Assembly (NCBI GenBank): GCA_024103135.1
Contig: JAGFIZ010000028.1
Coordinates: 1 to 45,972 of the forward strand
Source: Bradyrhizobiaceae bacterium
GTDB lineage: Bacteria; Bacteroidota; Ignavibacteria; Kapaibacteriales; Kapaibacteriaceae
Direction: 5' to 3'
DNA length: 45,972 bases
Part shown: one piece after another, positions 25,941 through 33,599 of the stretch
Layout of the letters: the number at the start of each line of letters is the position of its first letter
Numbering within the stretch: the first letter of the stretch is position 1
Made by a program: the position numbers and the translations under genes
The notes under the pieces: model-generated
Seen by the model: the letters and a program-made list of their open reading frames with translations, nothing else
Told to the model about the DNA's origin: nothing
Database searches by the model: none

Positions 25941-26785
25941 CCACCTTCTATGCAGACCTCCATGCACACACAACGTGCAGTGATGGCATCCTTTCACCGA
26001 CGCAACTGGTAGAGAAAGCCGTTCAAGCGGGCTTCAAAGCCCTGGCAATAACCGACCACGATACGATGGAAGCCCATCGCATGCTCGGTAAATCGGATAG
26101 TACACAGCCACTGCGGATCATACCCGGTATCGAACTTTCCTGTCAGGAACATGGACGAGAGATTCACATCCTTGGGTATTTCCTGGATCCGTTTAACGAC
26201 AAGCTCTGCGAACATGAAAGACAATCACGAGAAGATCGTGACCGACGTGCCGAGAAGATGGTCACCCAACTTCGTAAGGCCGGCGTATCAATCACGAAGG
26301 AAGAAGTCGACGTAGAAGCGTCAGGTGCCCCGATTGGACGTCCGCACCTTGCGGCCATCCTCATTCGCAAGGGCTTTGCAACATCCATGCAGGATGCCTT
26401 TGCAAAGTGGCTGGAGCGTGGACGAATTGGATATGCAGAACGTGAAAAGTTCACCATCAGCGATGCTGTCCACCTTATCCGTACTGCTGGTGGTGTTTCC
26501 TTCGTTGCCCATCCTGGACGAACATTCCAGGATCCGCGTCTGTTTCTCGCCCTTATTGCACTCGGAATCGATGGACTCGAAGTATACCATCCATCGCATT
26601 GGAACGTAACAAGAGAGTACTATCGCTTGTTAGCCAAACAGCATAATCTGTTAGTTTCTGGTGGTAGCGATTACCATGGATCGAGAAGTTATGATGAGCA
26701 GAACTTTGGCACCTTCGGAGTAACCGAAGAGATGCTGGATGTTATTCATACCAAGGCAATTCAATACCGCTCACAATACTCGTAG
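25937..26785 (+). CDS. PHP-domain metal-dependent phosphoesterase (RNase AM/TrpH type)
   Basis: 282 residues from a GTG that overlaps the holA stop. The PHP metal-binding motifs are complete: DLHAHTTCSDG, AITDHDTMEA, IPGIELSC, FVAHPGR, EVYHPSH and GGSDYHGS. E. coli relatives (YciV/RNase AM) hydrolyse 3',5'-nucleotide bisphosphates and trim the 5' ends of rRNA. The same activity is likely but untested here. An AMP-insert-like helical segment (about 100-180; HERQSREDRDRRAEKM) separates the motif blocks, as in the family. It is followed by ribH after 4 bp. Confidence 0.92.
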   Translation: MTTFYADLHAHTTCSDGILSPTQLVEKAVQAGFKALAITDHDTMEAHRMLGKSDSTQPLRIIPGIELSCQEHGREIHILGYFLDPFNDKLCEHERQSREDRDRRAEKMVTQLRKAGVSITKEEVDVEASGAPIGRPHLAAILIRKGFATSMQDAFAKWLERGRIGYAEREKFTISDAVHLIRTAGGVSFVAHPGRTFQDPRLFLALIALGIDGLEVYHPSHWNVTREYYRLLAKQHNLLVSGGSDYHGSRSYDEQNFGTFGVTEEMLDVIHTKAIQYRSQYS

Positions 26786-26789
26786 AACA

Positions 26790-27278
26790 ATGGCCACATC
26801 AACAGTTCCCAAGCCCCCTTCCGATTTCAGCGATGGAAGTGGAATGCACGTCACCATCGTTGCAGCACGTTGGCACCAAGAGATCGTCGATCGAATGCTC
26901 GATGCAGCCGTTTCAACTCTCTCTTCGATGAACGTCAAGTCCACCAACATCCGAATCATCCGAGTGCCAGGCTCATTCGAACTGCCCCTGGCAGTATCGG
27001 TTGCCTGCAAGAAAACCAAGACAGATGCCGTGATCGCCCTCGGTTGCGTTGTCCGCGGTGAGACGCCACATTTTGACGTTGTCGTTCATCCCGTAGCGCA
27101 GGCGATGCAGACCATCCAGGTCAAGACGGGCGTACCAGTAATCTTTGGAGTACTGACTACCGACACGATTGAACAAGCGCAGGCACGCAGCGGTGGGGAT
27201 CATGGAAACAAAGGCATTGATTGTGCCTTGGCTGCCATCGAGATGGTTCACGTGAAGCGTTTGCTACACACCTCATAG
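26790..27278 (+). CDS. ribH: 6,7-dimethyl-8-ribityllumazine synthase
   Basis: 162 residues from the ATG at 26790 (MATSTVPKPPS). Penultimate riboflavin enzyme; condenses the pyrimidinedione with dihydroxybutanone phosphate and assembles into pentamers or 60-mers. The substrate loop PGSFELPLAV, the catalytic-histidine motif GETPHFDVV, FGVLTTDTIEQA and the phosphate-binding RSGGDHGNKG are all seen. The start follows the PHP stop by 4 bp; no other rib gene is in the window. The longer open frame upstream overlaps the PHP gene and is rejected. Confidence 0.95.
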   Translation: MATSTVPKPPSDFSDGSGMHVTIVAARWHQEIVDRMLDAAVSTLSSMNVKSTNIRIIRVPGSFELPLAVSVACKKTKTDAVIALGCVVRGETPHFDVVVHPVAQAMQTIQVKTGVPVIFGVLTTDTIEQAQARSGGDHGNKGIDCALAAIEMVHVKRLLHTS

Positions 27279-27364
27279 TAAGACTCACCACTGACCACGC
27301 CGCACCTTCACATTTTCTGATGCATGACACAATGAGAGCTACACGTTATACGTTCGTGGGCAAC

Positions 27365-29605
27365 ATGATCCGACGCCTAAGCTTTGGGGTGCTATTGGTT
27401 GTGACCATAAGTACTGCGACAAGTCAAACACTACTCTTGTCCGACTGGAATACCCTGTCTTCGATGCGCACAGTCCGCGATGTGGACGTAGACGGTAACA
27501 ACCGTCTGTGGGCAGCCACAACGGGAGGTGTGTTCGCATACTCGTTAGACAGCAAGACAGCCGTAGAACACCGCAATATCAATGCTCTACAGACCTTGGA
27601 CACGCGCACCATCCTCTGTGCCAATGACCGCAATGAAGTCTATGTGGGAGGGGGCGATGGTTCCGTGGACATCTTCACTTCGAATGACGAATGGGTCAAC
27701 GTGACGGATATCCGTCGAGCAACGCAGTATCCACGTCGTGGCGTGACCGACCTTGTGCAGAAGGGTAACACTCTATTTATCGCAACAGAGTTTGGTCTTC
27801 TGTCATACGACTTGGACAGGCGACAGTTCATTGAGACTGTTGACCGTATTGGTTCTCTTCAAGAGAAGACGCCCGTCAACGCCATTACCATCTTTCGCGA
27901 CAGTCTCTGGCTGGCTACAGACAGCGGTGTTGCCGTTGCATCATTATCAGAGACGTCACTTCGGCAGCCAGGCGTGTGGACCATCCTCAATGCTCAGAAT
28001 GGATTGACCAAGAATCGCATCGCTTTTATAGCATCGACATCAGCGGGCGTGTATTGCGCTTCAGACACATCGTTGTATGCGATCACTGACGGGACCTGTA
28101 CGCGAATTCGCACGACGCTTTACCCCATTACCAACGTGTCCAGTTCCTTGGATACGCTGTACTGGTCTTCCGTTAGTGGTATCGAGACACTCAAGGGTCG
28201 CAAGCAGATCACCTGGTCCGGTGGATTCATGGCCCATGCTGCCTTCGTCGCCAATGGCAAACCCTACCTGGCCGGCTTCATCGAACGCATCGGGATTGAT
28301 TTGTGGGACTACTCCACGCGGTCGACCATCGAGCTTAACGGTCCAGTATCGAACAAGTTTGCCCGAATGGCCATTGACACACGAGGTCGGCTCTGGGTAG
28401 CAACGGACGTAGAACCACCAAAGAGCGGTGAAGGTGTCTGTGCATACGACGGTACTACGTGGACTTCGCTAACCATGCGAACCACGCCTGCTCTTCATAC
28501 CAACAGTTGTTACCGCGTAAGTGCACTCTCTGACGGCACCGTACTCATTGGCACGTGGGGAAGGGGCGCAACACGCATATCGTATGAAGGGGCTGATGTT
28601 GAACTCACACACTACCTTCCTGGAAGTAATGCCGTGCAGGGCATTGCCATTGACTCTACCTATGCCTTGATAGCCGATGCTCAGTTGGATAGGAACGGAA
28701 CTCTGTGGATGGTTAACGAGCAGAGTGTCAATCAGCTGTTCGTTCAAGTTCCGGAAAACGGTACGGCAGTCGGTCATTCCAACTGTACTGATAGCCGAGC
28801 AACGAACTTCCGTTCAATGGTGATCGATGCCGCCGGCAATAAATGGGCAGGAAGCACCACGGGTTCCGGCTTGGTTGTCTGGAATGCCAAAGGCACAACA
28901 GACCGTGCAGACGATGTGTGCAACGTAGTTCGAAGCAGTAATTCACAACTAACGGACAACATCATCACGGCATTGGCGATCGACAAGAATGGAGCACTGT
29001 GGATTGGCACACCACGTGGCGTTTGCGTAATGGGAGTGCCCACAAGCGTCACCAATACGAACATCCCCTACGTTCGAAGAGTGACCTTGCTTGCTAGCAG
29101 CATCGTTAATGACATCTTCATTGATGCACTCAACAACAAGTGGATTGCTACTCAGACCGGAGTGTTTGTTCTAAACGAGGATGGCACGGAGGTCATTAGT
29201 CAGATAACAAAAACCAATGCTCCACTATTGGACGAGAACGTACGGTGTGTTGTCGTTGATGGCAACTCGGGCATTGCCTATTTAGGCACCAGTGCTGGTT
29301 GTACGACCGTTCGTACATCGTCACTCGCTCCAGCTGCAGAGTATCAACTCTCCATCAGACCACAACCGTTTAGAGCCCACACTGACAACGAAGTCGTCAT
29401 CGACGGCCTTGCTCCCGACAGTGACATACGCATACTCACAGCATCCGGTTATCTGGTCAACGCCCTGCAGGTACGCGGACGTCAGGCCATCTGGGATGGC
29501 CGAGACACGGAGGGCAAGCCCGTTCCCCCAGGCGTCTACATCGTGCACACCACGAGTGCCAGTTCAAAACAAAGTGCAGTGACAAAGATTGCCGTGCAGC
29601 GCTAG
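27365..29605 (+). CDS. PorZ-like secreted two-propeller protein (T9SS-associated)
   Basis: 746 residues from the ATG at 27365, which begins a compact signal peptide (MIRRLSFGVLLVVTISTATS). An ATG at 27332 would add 11 residues. Two-component-regulator propeller repeats fill about 25-640, for example VDVDGNNRLWAATTGGVFAY, LAIDKNGALWIGTPRGVCVM and DALNNKWIATQTGVFVLN. The last ~90 residues (YQLSIRPQPF ... WDGRDTEGKPVPPGVYIV ... TKIAVQR) are a FlgD-Ig/sorting-type beta domain. Length and order match PorZ of the type IX secretion system, which recruits A-LPS for cargo attachment in Porphyromonas. A PorZ role is inferred from architecture. It is followed by tRNA-Leu after 24 bp. Confidence 0.75.
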   Translation: MIRRLSFGVLLVVTISTATSQTLLLSDWNTLSSMRTVRDVDVDGNNRLWAATTGGVFAYSLDSKTAVEHRNINALQTLDTRTILCANDRNEVYVGGGDGSVDIFTSNDEWVNVTDIRRATQYPRRGVTDLVQKGNTLFIATEFGLLSYDLDRRQFIETVDRIGSLQEKTPVNAITIFRDSLWLATDSGVAVASLSETSLRQPGVWTILNAQNGLTKNRIAFIASTSAGVYCASDTSLYAITDGTCTRIRTTLYPITNVSSSLDTLYWSSVSGIETLKGRKQITWSGGFMAHAAFVANGKPYLAGFIERIGIDLWDYSTRSTIELNGPVSNKFARMAIDTRGRLWVATDVEPPKSGEGVCAYDGTTWTSLTMRTTPALHTNSCYRVSALSDGTVLIGTWGRGATRISYEGADVELTHYLPGSNAVQGIAIDSTYALIADAQLDRNGTLWMVNEQSVNQLFVQVPENGTAVGHSNCTDSRATNFRSMVIDAAGNKWAGSTTGSGLVVWNAKGTTDRADDVCNVVRSSNSQLTDNIITALAIDKNGALWIGTPRGVCVMGVPTSVTNTNIPYVRRVTLLASSIVNDIFIDALNNKWIATQTGVFVLNEDGTEVISQITKTNAPLLDENVRCVVVDGNSGIAYLGTSAGCTTVRTSSLAPAAEYQLSIRPQPFRAHTDNEVVIDGLAPDSDIRILTASGYLVNALQVRGRQAIWDGRDTEGKPVPPGVYIVHTTSASSKQSAVTKIAVQR

Positions 29606-29617
29606 GTGTTATATTTG
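29589..29617 (+). promoter_or_regulatory. Candidate promoter for tRNA-Leu (TTG-N18-TATATTTG)
   Basis: TTG at 29589-29591, 18 bases, then an exact TAnnTTTG (TATATTTG, 29610-29617), 12 bases before the mature tRNA 5' end. The -33 part lies inside the end of the PorZ-like gene. Confidence 0.6.
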
Positions 29618-29629
29618 CGATCCTTCAAC

Positions 29630-29713
29630 GCGGAAGTGGCGAAATTGGCAGACGCACCATCTTGAGGGGGTGGCGCTCGCAAGGGCGTACGGGTTCAAGT
29701 CCCGTCTTCCGCA
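29630..29713 (+). tRNA. tRNA-Leu (anticodon GAG)
   Basis: 84 nt type II tRNA. The acceptor stem GCGGAAG pairs with CTTCCGC, with A as discriminator. The anticodon arm CCATC-TTGAGGG-GGTGG places GAG in the loop. A short variable arm (CGCTCGCAAGGGCG) and T arm ACGGG-TTCAAGT-CCCGT are present. The CCA end is not encoded (CAC follows the discriminator). Confidence 0.95.
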
Positions 29714-29728
29714 CACATAGTTAGTTCA

Positions 29729-29817
29729 GCTCTAGCACCGACCTGTGGCTTTCACACGGTCAGCTACCGTAAACGAAGCTGGAGCGGTGGTCTAGATGGC
29801 CACCCCGTTTACTGGCA
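29729..29817. other. Cluster of nested inverted repeats downstream of tRNA-Leu
   Basis: GACC-TGTG...CACA-c-GGTC forms a hairpin at 29740-29761. GCTCTAGC (29729-29736) can pair around it with GCTGGAGC (29778-29785), with one mismatch. A second nested set is CCGTAAACG (29767-29775) with CGTTTACTGG (29806-29815), enclosing GGTGG (29786-29790) and CCACC (29800-29804). The two outer pairings overlap, so they are mutually exclusive alternative folds. Confidence 0.45.
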
Positions 29818-29848
29818 CACTCTACCACTGGAGTGTTTAGTTATCACT

Positions 29849-30045
29849 CACTGCCCCACCCGAGGGACGACGGGGAACTTCTCAGTCACCGCACAATGAC
29901 TTGCCCCGTGGCAATTGTCCACTTTCCACCCACTACCCCACCCTGTGGACGACGGAGAACGGCTCAGTCGCAGCACAACGACTCGTCACGTGGCAATTGT
30001 CCACTTTCCACCCACTGCCCCACCGCCCCACCCGGGGGGATGATA
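29849..30045. repeat. 82-bp imperfect tandem repeat, two full and one partial copy
   Basis: Units start at 29849, 29931 and 30013 with cacT(g/a)CCCCACC. The block GTGGCAATTGTCCACTTTCC is identical in the two full copies, while the middle differs by scattered substitutions. The third copy is cut after about 30 bases. The block GTGGCAATTGTCCAC is itself a near-palindrome (GTGG...CCAC). Confidence 0.75.
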
Positions 30046-30102
30046 GCGTGACATCCGCCCGCCAAGTTTTTGTGTTTTTATACACAGTCTACATGCTTAA
30101 TC

Positions 30103-30126
30103 AACAGGAATCTCCTCATTCCTGTT
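30103..30126 (+). terminator. Candidate Rho-independent terminator
   Basis: A perfect 9-bp stem AACAGGAAT / ATTCCTGTT with loop CTCCTC is followed by TTGTTAGCGTTTTT. It could end a transcript running from tRNA-Leu through the spacer. Confidence 0.5.
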
Positions 30127-30468
30127 TTGTTAGCGTTTTTACCCACATAGTGGAATGGTCGCTGAGGATTGTGACGGCTGTCGGTAATCCGTTAGCAGGT
30201 AGAGGAAAATGAACATTCACAACGGCTGAGTTCCTCTCATCGGGAGAGACGCTCTGACCTGGTGAGCTGGTTTTTTGTGGCTTGATAATTTGCTTGGCAA
30301 CGACACACTTCAGGACGCGTTTATTTAATTCGCGTCGACATCTCCCAATCATCGTTCATCATCACTCACAACGATTGCGAGTCACCACAACGTAGATGTC
30401 TGGGTGTATGTCTCGACGAGATTCGGACTGTCTTACACGTAGCGGTGATCGTGTGATGAATCAGCGTG

Positions 30469-32004
30469 CTACGCAGCCCCCTGCCCTGAGAGGACTTCTT
30501 CGGCAGCCCGGGCACCATTGTAGACGGCGTTTTCGATTGCTGGTGCAGCATCGTTATCAGTGCCCGCAAAAACAATGCGACCGAACCGCTTGCGAGCCGC
30601 CTGCGCTATTCCTGAATGGGAGCCAGGCGTAGGGATCACCATACCATGTCCCCAACCCCATGTAAAAATCTCCCGAATTGAGTCTTGCTGCTCCGGAGTG
30701 CGCGAGGAAACGAAGCGATCAACAATGTCGGCAGCACGACGAGCAAAGAGGTCGGGATTCTGAAGCTGAACGCGAGCGAAACTGTCCATCGGAACGTACA
30801 GCGACGCGACATGTTTGTCGAACTCCGTTCCTTCGACGCTGCATGGGTTAACCACGTCAGTTTCAAACTCACTAGTAAGATTCCACGTATCGTAAATGTC
30901 CGGTTGCACCATCGGCGCATCGCTAACGATGTGCAGGGTCATGTACGGTGCATACGATAGCTGCGAGCAGGCATCCTTCTGTGCTGACGGGAGATCAGGA
31001 ATCAAATGTGGAAGTTGGAACTTCTGAGCAGTTACCACGGCATGTGGTGCCGAGTACCGAACAACACGTCCATGCTCGTCGATGCAATCGACGTGGACGT
31101 GTGTGGAATTCTGTGAAAGGCGGACAGCGACGTGTCCAGAAACAAAATGCTGCAAAGTACCAGCCACACCCGACGCCAGAGCCCCTGTGCCACCAGAAAA
31201 CGTATATCGTGGGATCCCAAGCTCGTCGCCCAGTTCACTCGTGTAGAAATTTTGTAGGCAGTACACATTGGTCCTCCCTAGCAGAGCACCTTCGGACGAC
31301 CGGCTATAGGCATTAAGAATCTTCAGTAAGATCTGCGACTTAAACTGTTTCACCCACTCTTCTGCAGGAATGTCCAATGCAGCCATTGCAGGCGACAACA
31401 CTTCTGGCAGCGGATACACCGGGAGGTCATCCCCAAGCTGAAGCATCTGGTCGCGGAAGCGTTTCATACCATCACGCTCAGTAACGTTTGGAACGATGTA
31501 GTCCAACGTCGCATTCGACCAGAGATCACGAATGATCTCGCCCGTACCAAAATCATAGCCATCGGGTGGACAGATAACGGGCTCCACTCCAGACCGTTTG
31601 ATCAAGCGCTCGAGCTCGTCTGTCCTATCAACGAAATACACACTTCCCAACGGTACGTTCCCGCCACCAAGGGGTTGGCTAACTGCTGCACCACCAGCGC
31701 GCAGTTCACTGTCGACAACAACAACAGAGAGTCCAGCATCTTCCAAGGCTACGGCAGCACTTAGGCCAGCCATTCCAGCGCCGACAACTACAGCATCGAC
31801 TGTGTGAGAGTGTGAAGGACTCGGAAGTGGCGCCCCATCGCGGATATAGGCGTGGGCGGTTCGAAACTGTGGAGAAGCAAGAACCCGCTTTGGACTTGAA
31901 AGAAGTCGAAGCTCTGATGGACGCTTACATCCACCGAGGCCAACCGCATAGGTTGCCCCGGTGGACAGCATAACCATTTTAATGAATTCCCGCCTAGACG
32001 CCAC
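30469..32004 (-). CDS. Tat-exported lipoprotein flavoenzyme (amine oxidase/phytoene desaturase fold)
   Basis: 511 residues from a GTG at 32002-32004. The N-terminus has a twin-arginine motif (SRREFIKMV) and a lipobox (LGGC, Cys26), so a Tat-exported lipoprotein is predicted. This fits a flavoprotein folded with its cofactor before export. The FAD-binding Rossmann motif VVVGAGMAGLSAAVALEDAG starts near residue 72, followed by DSELRAGGAA. The C-terminal FAD motif is RIVFAGTDNDAAPAIENAVY. The substrate is unknown: amine oxidases, protoporphyrinogen oxidases and carotene desaturases share the fold. It lies 25 bp downstream of the DUF1501 gene as the last gene of the operon. The chaperone-like T9SS tag of its neighbour is absent. 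Confidence 0.85.
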   Translation of the reverse strand: MASRREFIKMVMLSTGATYAVGLGGCKRPSELRLLSSPKRVLASPQFRTAHAYIRDGAPLPSPSHSHTVDAVVVGAGMAGLSAAVALEDAGLSVVVVDSELRAGGAAVSQPLGGGNVPLGSVYFVDRTDELERLIKRSGVEPVICPPDGYDFGTGEIIRDLWSNATLDYIVPNVTERDGMKRFRDQMLQLGDDLPVYPLPEVLSPAMAALDIPAEEWVKQFKSQILLKILNAYSRSSEGALLGRTNVYCLQNFYTSELGDELGIPRYTFSGGTGALASGVAGTLQHFVSGHVAVRLSQNSTHVHVDCIDEHGRVVRYSAPHAVVTAQKFQLPHLIPDLPSAQKDACSQLSYAPYMTLHIVSDAPMVQPDIYDTWNLTSEFETDVVNPCSVEGTEFDKHVASLYVPMDSFARVQLQNPDLFARRAADIVDRFVSSRTPEQQDSIREIFTWGWGHGMVIPTPGSHSGIAQAARKRFGRIVFAGTDNDAAPAIENAVYNGARAAEEVLSGQGAA

Positions 32005-32029
32005 GCACTTCCCTTAACGGGCGTGCTGG

Positions 32030-33589
32030 CTAATGCAGCACGCGTATCGGAACTTGGTTTGATACACCGTTGACTACTACGTTGCAAATGTACGCACCAG
32101 ACTGACTGGGTTGCACGGGCAATCGCATCATGCCGGGTTGCACTCTACCCTTGTACACCGTTTCGACGTACCGGCCATCCATTGCATAAAGCTCGACCTT
32201 AATCGACGCAGGCACGGTCTGTTCCCACTCAAGCGTGGCCGTGCTGGTAACGGGATTCGGATAGGCACGAATGTTTAGTTGTTGTCTGCCAGCAAAAGCA
32301 TCACTCACGGAGCTGGGTCGTTGGAAGATGCCAATCGGCAACAGGCGCTCTTCAAGGACTGATTCGGTATCATCTGGTGTACCGCCAAACCACGTTTCCA
32401 TCACGTCGGCATAGACACGACGGTAATCCCATTGATAGCGAAGGTCGCCGTTCGACGTCAAATCCGACAGGTTAGGATTGTTGCCATAGACTCCGGCCTT
32501 CACACCGTTCCCCCAAACGAGTTGAACGGATCCTGCACCGTGGTCTGTGCCCCATGAGCCGTTTTCATACGGCCTGCGACCAAACTCGCTCACCGTCATA
32601 CCAACCACTCTGTCGGCGAATCCTTGTGCAAGAGCATCCTGCATGAACTGACCAATACCTGTGCTCAATGATTCGAGCAGGAATGGATGCAATCCTTCGT
32701 AGTCCTCGTTCTGCTGATTGACGTGAGTGTCGAAACCACCAAGGTAGACCATGAAGACCTTCGATCGCAAACCTCCTGAAATGAGTCTTGCCACGAGTTG
32801 CATCTGGCGGACGAATCCGTTGTCGGCATACTTGACGGTATTCTTTCCGCTGTCAAACGCATCCTTGATAACCGTTGAATATCGGTCGCTCTGTTCGGCA
32901 ACAAGGCGTACGAAGTTGAACTCCTTGCTATAGCGCGAGTCTTCCGGAAGCGGCTGCATGTCGGGCGACAGCCCTTGTCCCAACCGGAAGAAAGCATCGG
33001 GGTCCGTTAGTGCAATGCCAATGTCGCCACGTTGACTCTGCAACAACATCGAAAGCGTGCCTCCAATCTGCACGGCCGTCGGATGGTCGGGCAGCGTTTC
33101 CGGGAAGCCCTGAATACGATGTGCCCAGTACCTACCAAGCCAACCTTCGATCAGGCGCTTGTTCGGGTCGGACGAGTTAAAGCCACTAAGCCAAATGTCG
33201 GTACTGCGGAAGTGCGAAAGATTTGGGTTCTCGTAGCCGACGCCTTGGATGACAGCGAGTCGACCGTCCTCCATCATCATTCGCAGATTATAGGTGCCGG
33301 CTGGATCGAGTGCCGGGTGCATGTAGATACGCGACAGGACCTTCTTGGCCACGGCCTGAGGGATGCTCAAATTTGGTCTGATCTTGTAATACTCAGGATC
33401 TTCGGCTGGGATGATGGTATTCAACCCGTCATTCCCACCGAACATTTGAATAACGATCAGCACTCTGTCATCATCGGCCAACGTGTCCATCAACCGCACT
33501 GGCGAATAGGCGTGAAGGGGCACGTTACCAAGCACCTGTGTTCCCAAGGTAGCCGCTGCTGTAGTTGCAATGAAGGATCTTCTTTTCAT
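32030..33589 (-). CDS. DUF1501 secreted protein with T9SS C-terminal sorting domain
   Basis: 519 residues. The N-terminus carries a Tat-type signal (MKRRSFIATTAAATLG). The DUF1501 core is a sulfatase/alkaline-phosphatase-like fold, seen in VIQMFGGNDGLNTIIP, NLSHFRSTDIWLSGF, LGGFDTHVNQQ and SEFGRRPYENGSWGTDHGAG. The last ~80 residues form a Por/T9SS sorting domain (IRAYPNPVTSTATLEW ... GAYICNVVVNG), which would send it to the cell surface. Members of DUF1501 are almost always next to DUF1800, as here (10 bp apart). The biochemical function of the pair is not established. A combined Tat plus T9SS route means export across the inner membrane folded, then surface delivery. Confidence 0.93.
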   Translation of the reverse strand: MKRRSFIATTAAATLGTQVLGNVPLHAYSPVRLMDTLADDDRVLIVIQMFGGNDGLNTIIPAEDPEYYKIRPNLSIPQAVAKKVLSRIYMHPALDPAGTYNLRMMMEDGRLAVIQGVGYENPNLSHFRSTDIWLSGFNSSDPNKRLIEGWLGRYWAHRIQGFPETLPDHPTAVQIGGTLSMLLQSQRGDIGIALTDPDAFFRLGQGLSPDMQPLPEDSRYSKEFNFVRLVAEQSDRYSTVIKDAFDSGKNTVKYADNGFVRQMQLVARLISGGLRSKVFMVYLGGFDTHVNQQNEDYEGLHPFLLESLSTGIGQFMQDALAQGFADRVVGMTVSEFGRRPYENGSWGTDHGAGSVQLVWGNGVKAGVYGNNPNLSDLTSNGDLRYQWDYRRVYADVMETWFGGTPDDTESVLEERLLPIGIFQRPSSVSDAFAGRQQLNIRAYPNPVTSTATLEWEQTVPASIKVELYAMDGRYVETVYKGRVQPGMMRLPVQPSQSGAYICNVVVNGVSNQVPIRVLH

Positions 33590-33599
33590 GACGTCCTCG

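Larger units (their letters stand above)
29714..30468. other. 755-bp non-coding spacer with hairpins and tandem repeats
   Basis: No convincing gene on either strand. From left to right it holds a hairpin cluster (29729-29817), a 6-bp hairpin ACACTC/GAGTGT near 29818-29837, an 82-bp tandem repeat (29849-30045), a terminator-like hairpin (30103-30126) and an inverted repeat GACGCG/CGCGTC around an AT-rich loop (30314-30336). It separates tRNA-Leu from the 3' end of a convergent minus-strand operon. A structured RNA is possible but matches no family I recognise (not tmRNA, SRP RNA or RNase P). Confidence 0.6.

Noticed and set aside
29849..30045. CRISPR array
   Set aside because: Only two full copies, 82-bp units with no unique spacers, and no cas genes nearby.
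29833..30051. Plus-strand frames through the 82-bp repeats with repeated peptide phrases
   Set aside because: The repeated peptides follow from the DNA repeat; there are in-frame stops between units and no start signal.
30116..30352. Minus-strand 78-codon open frame in the spacer
   Set aside because: It starts at the GACGCG inverted repeat, has no ribosome-binding site, ends in the terminator-like hairpin and resembles no family I know. It was not called, though a small gene cannot be excluded.
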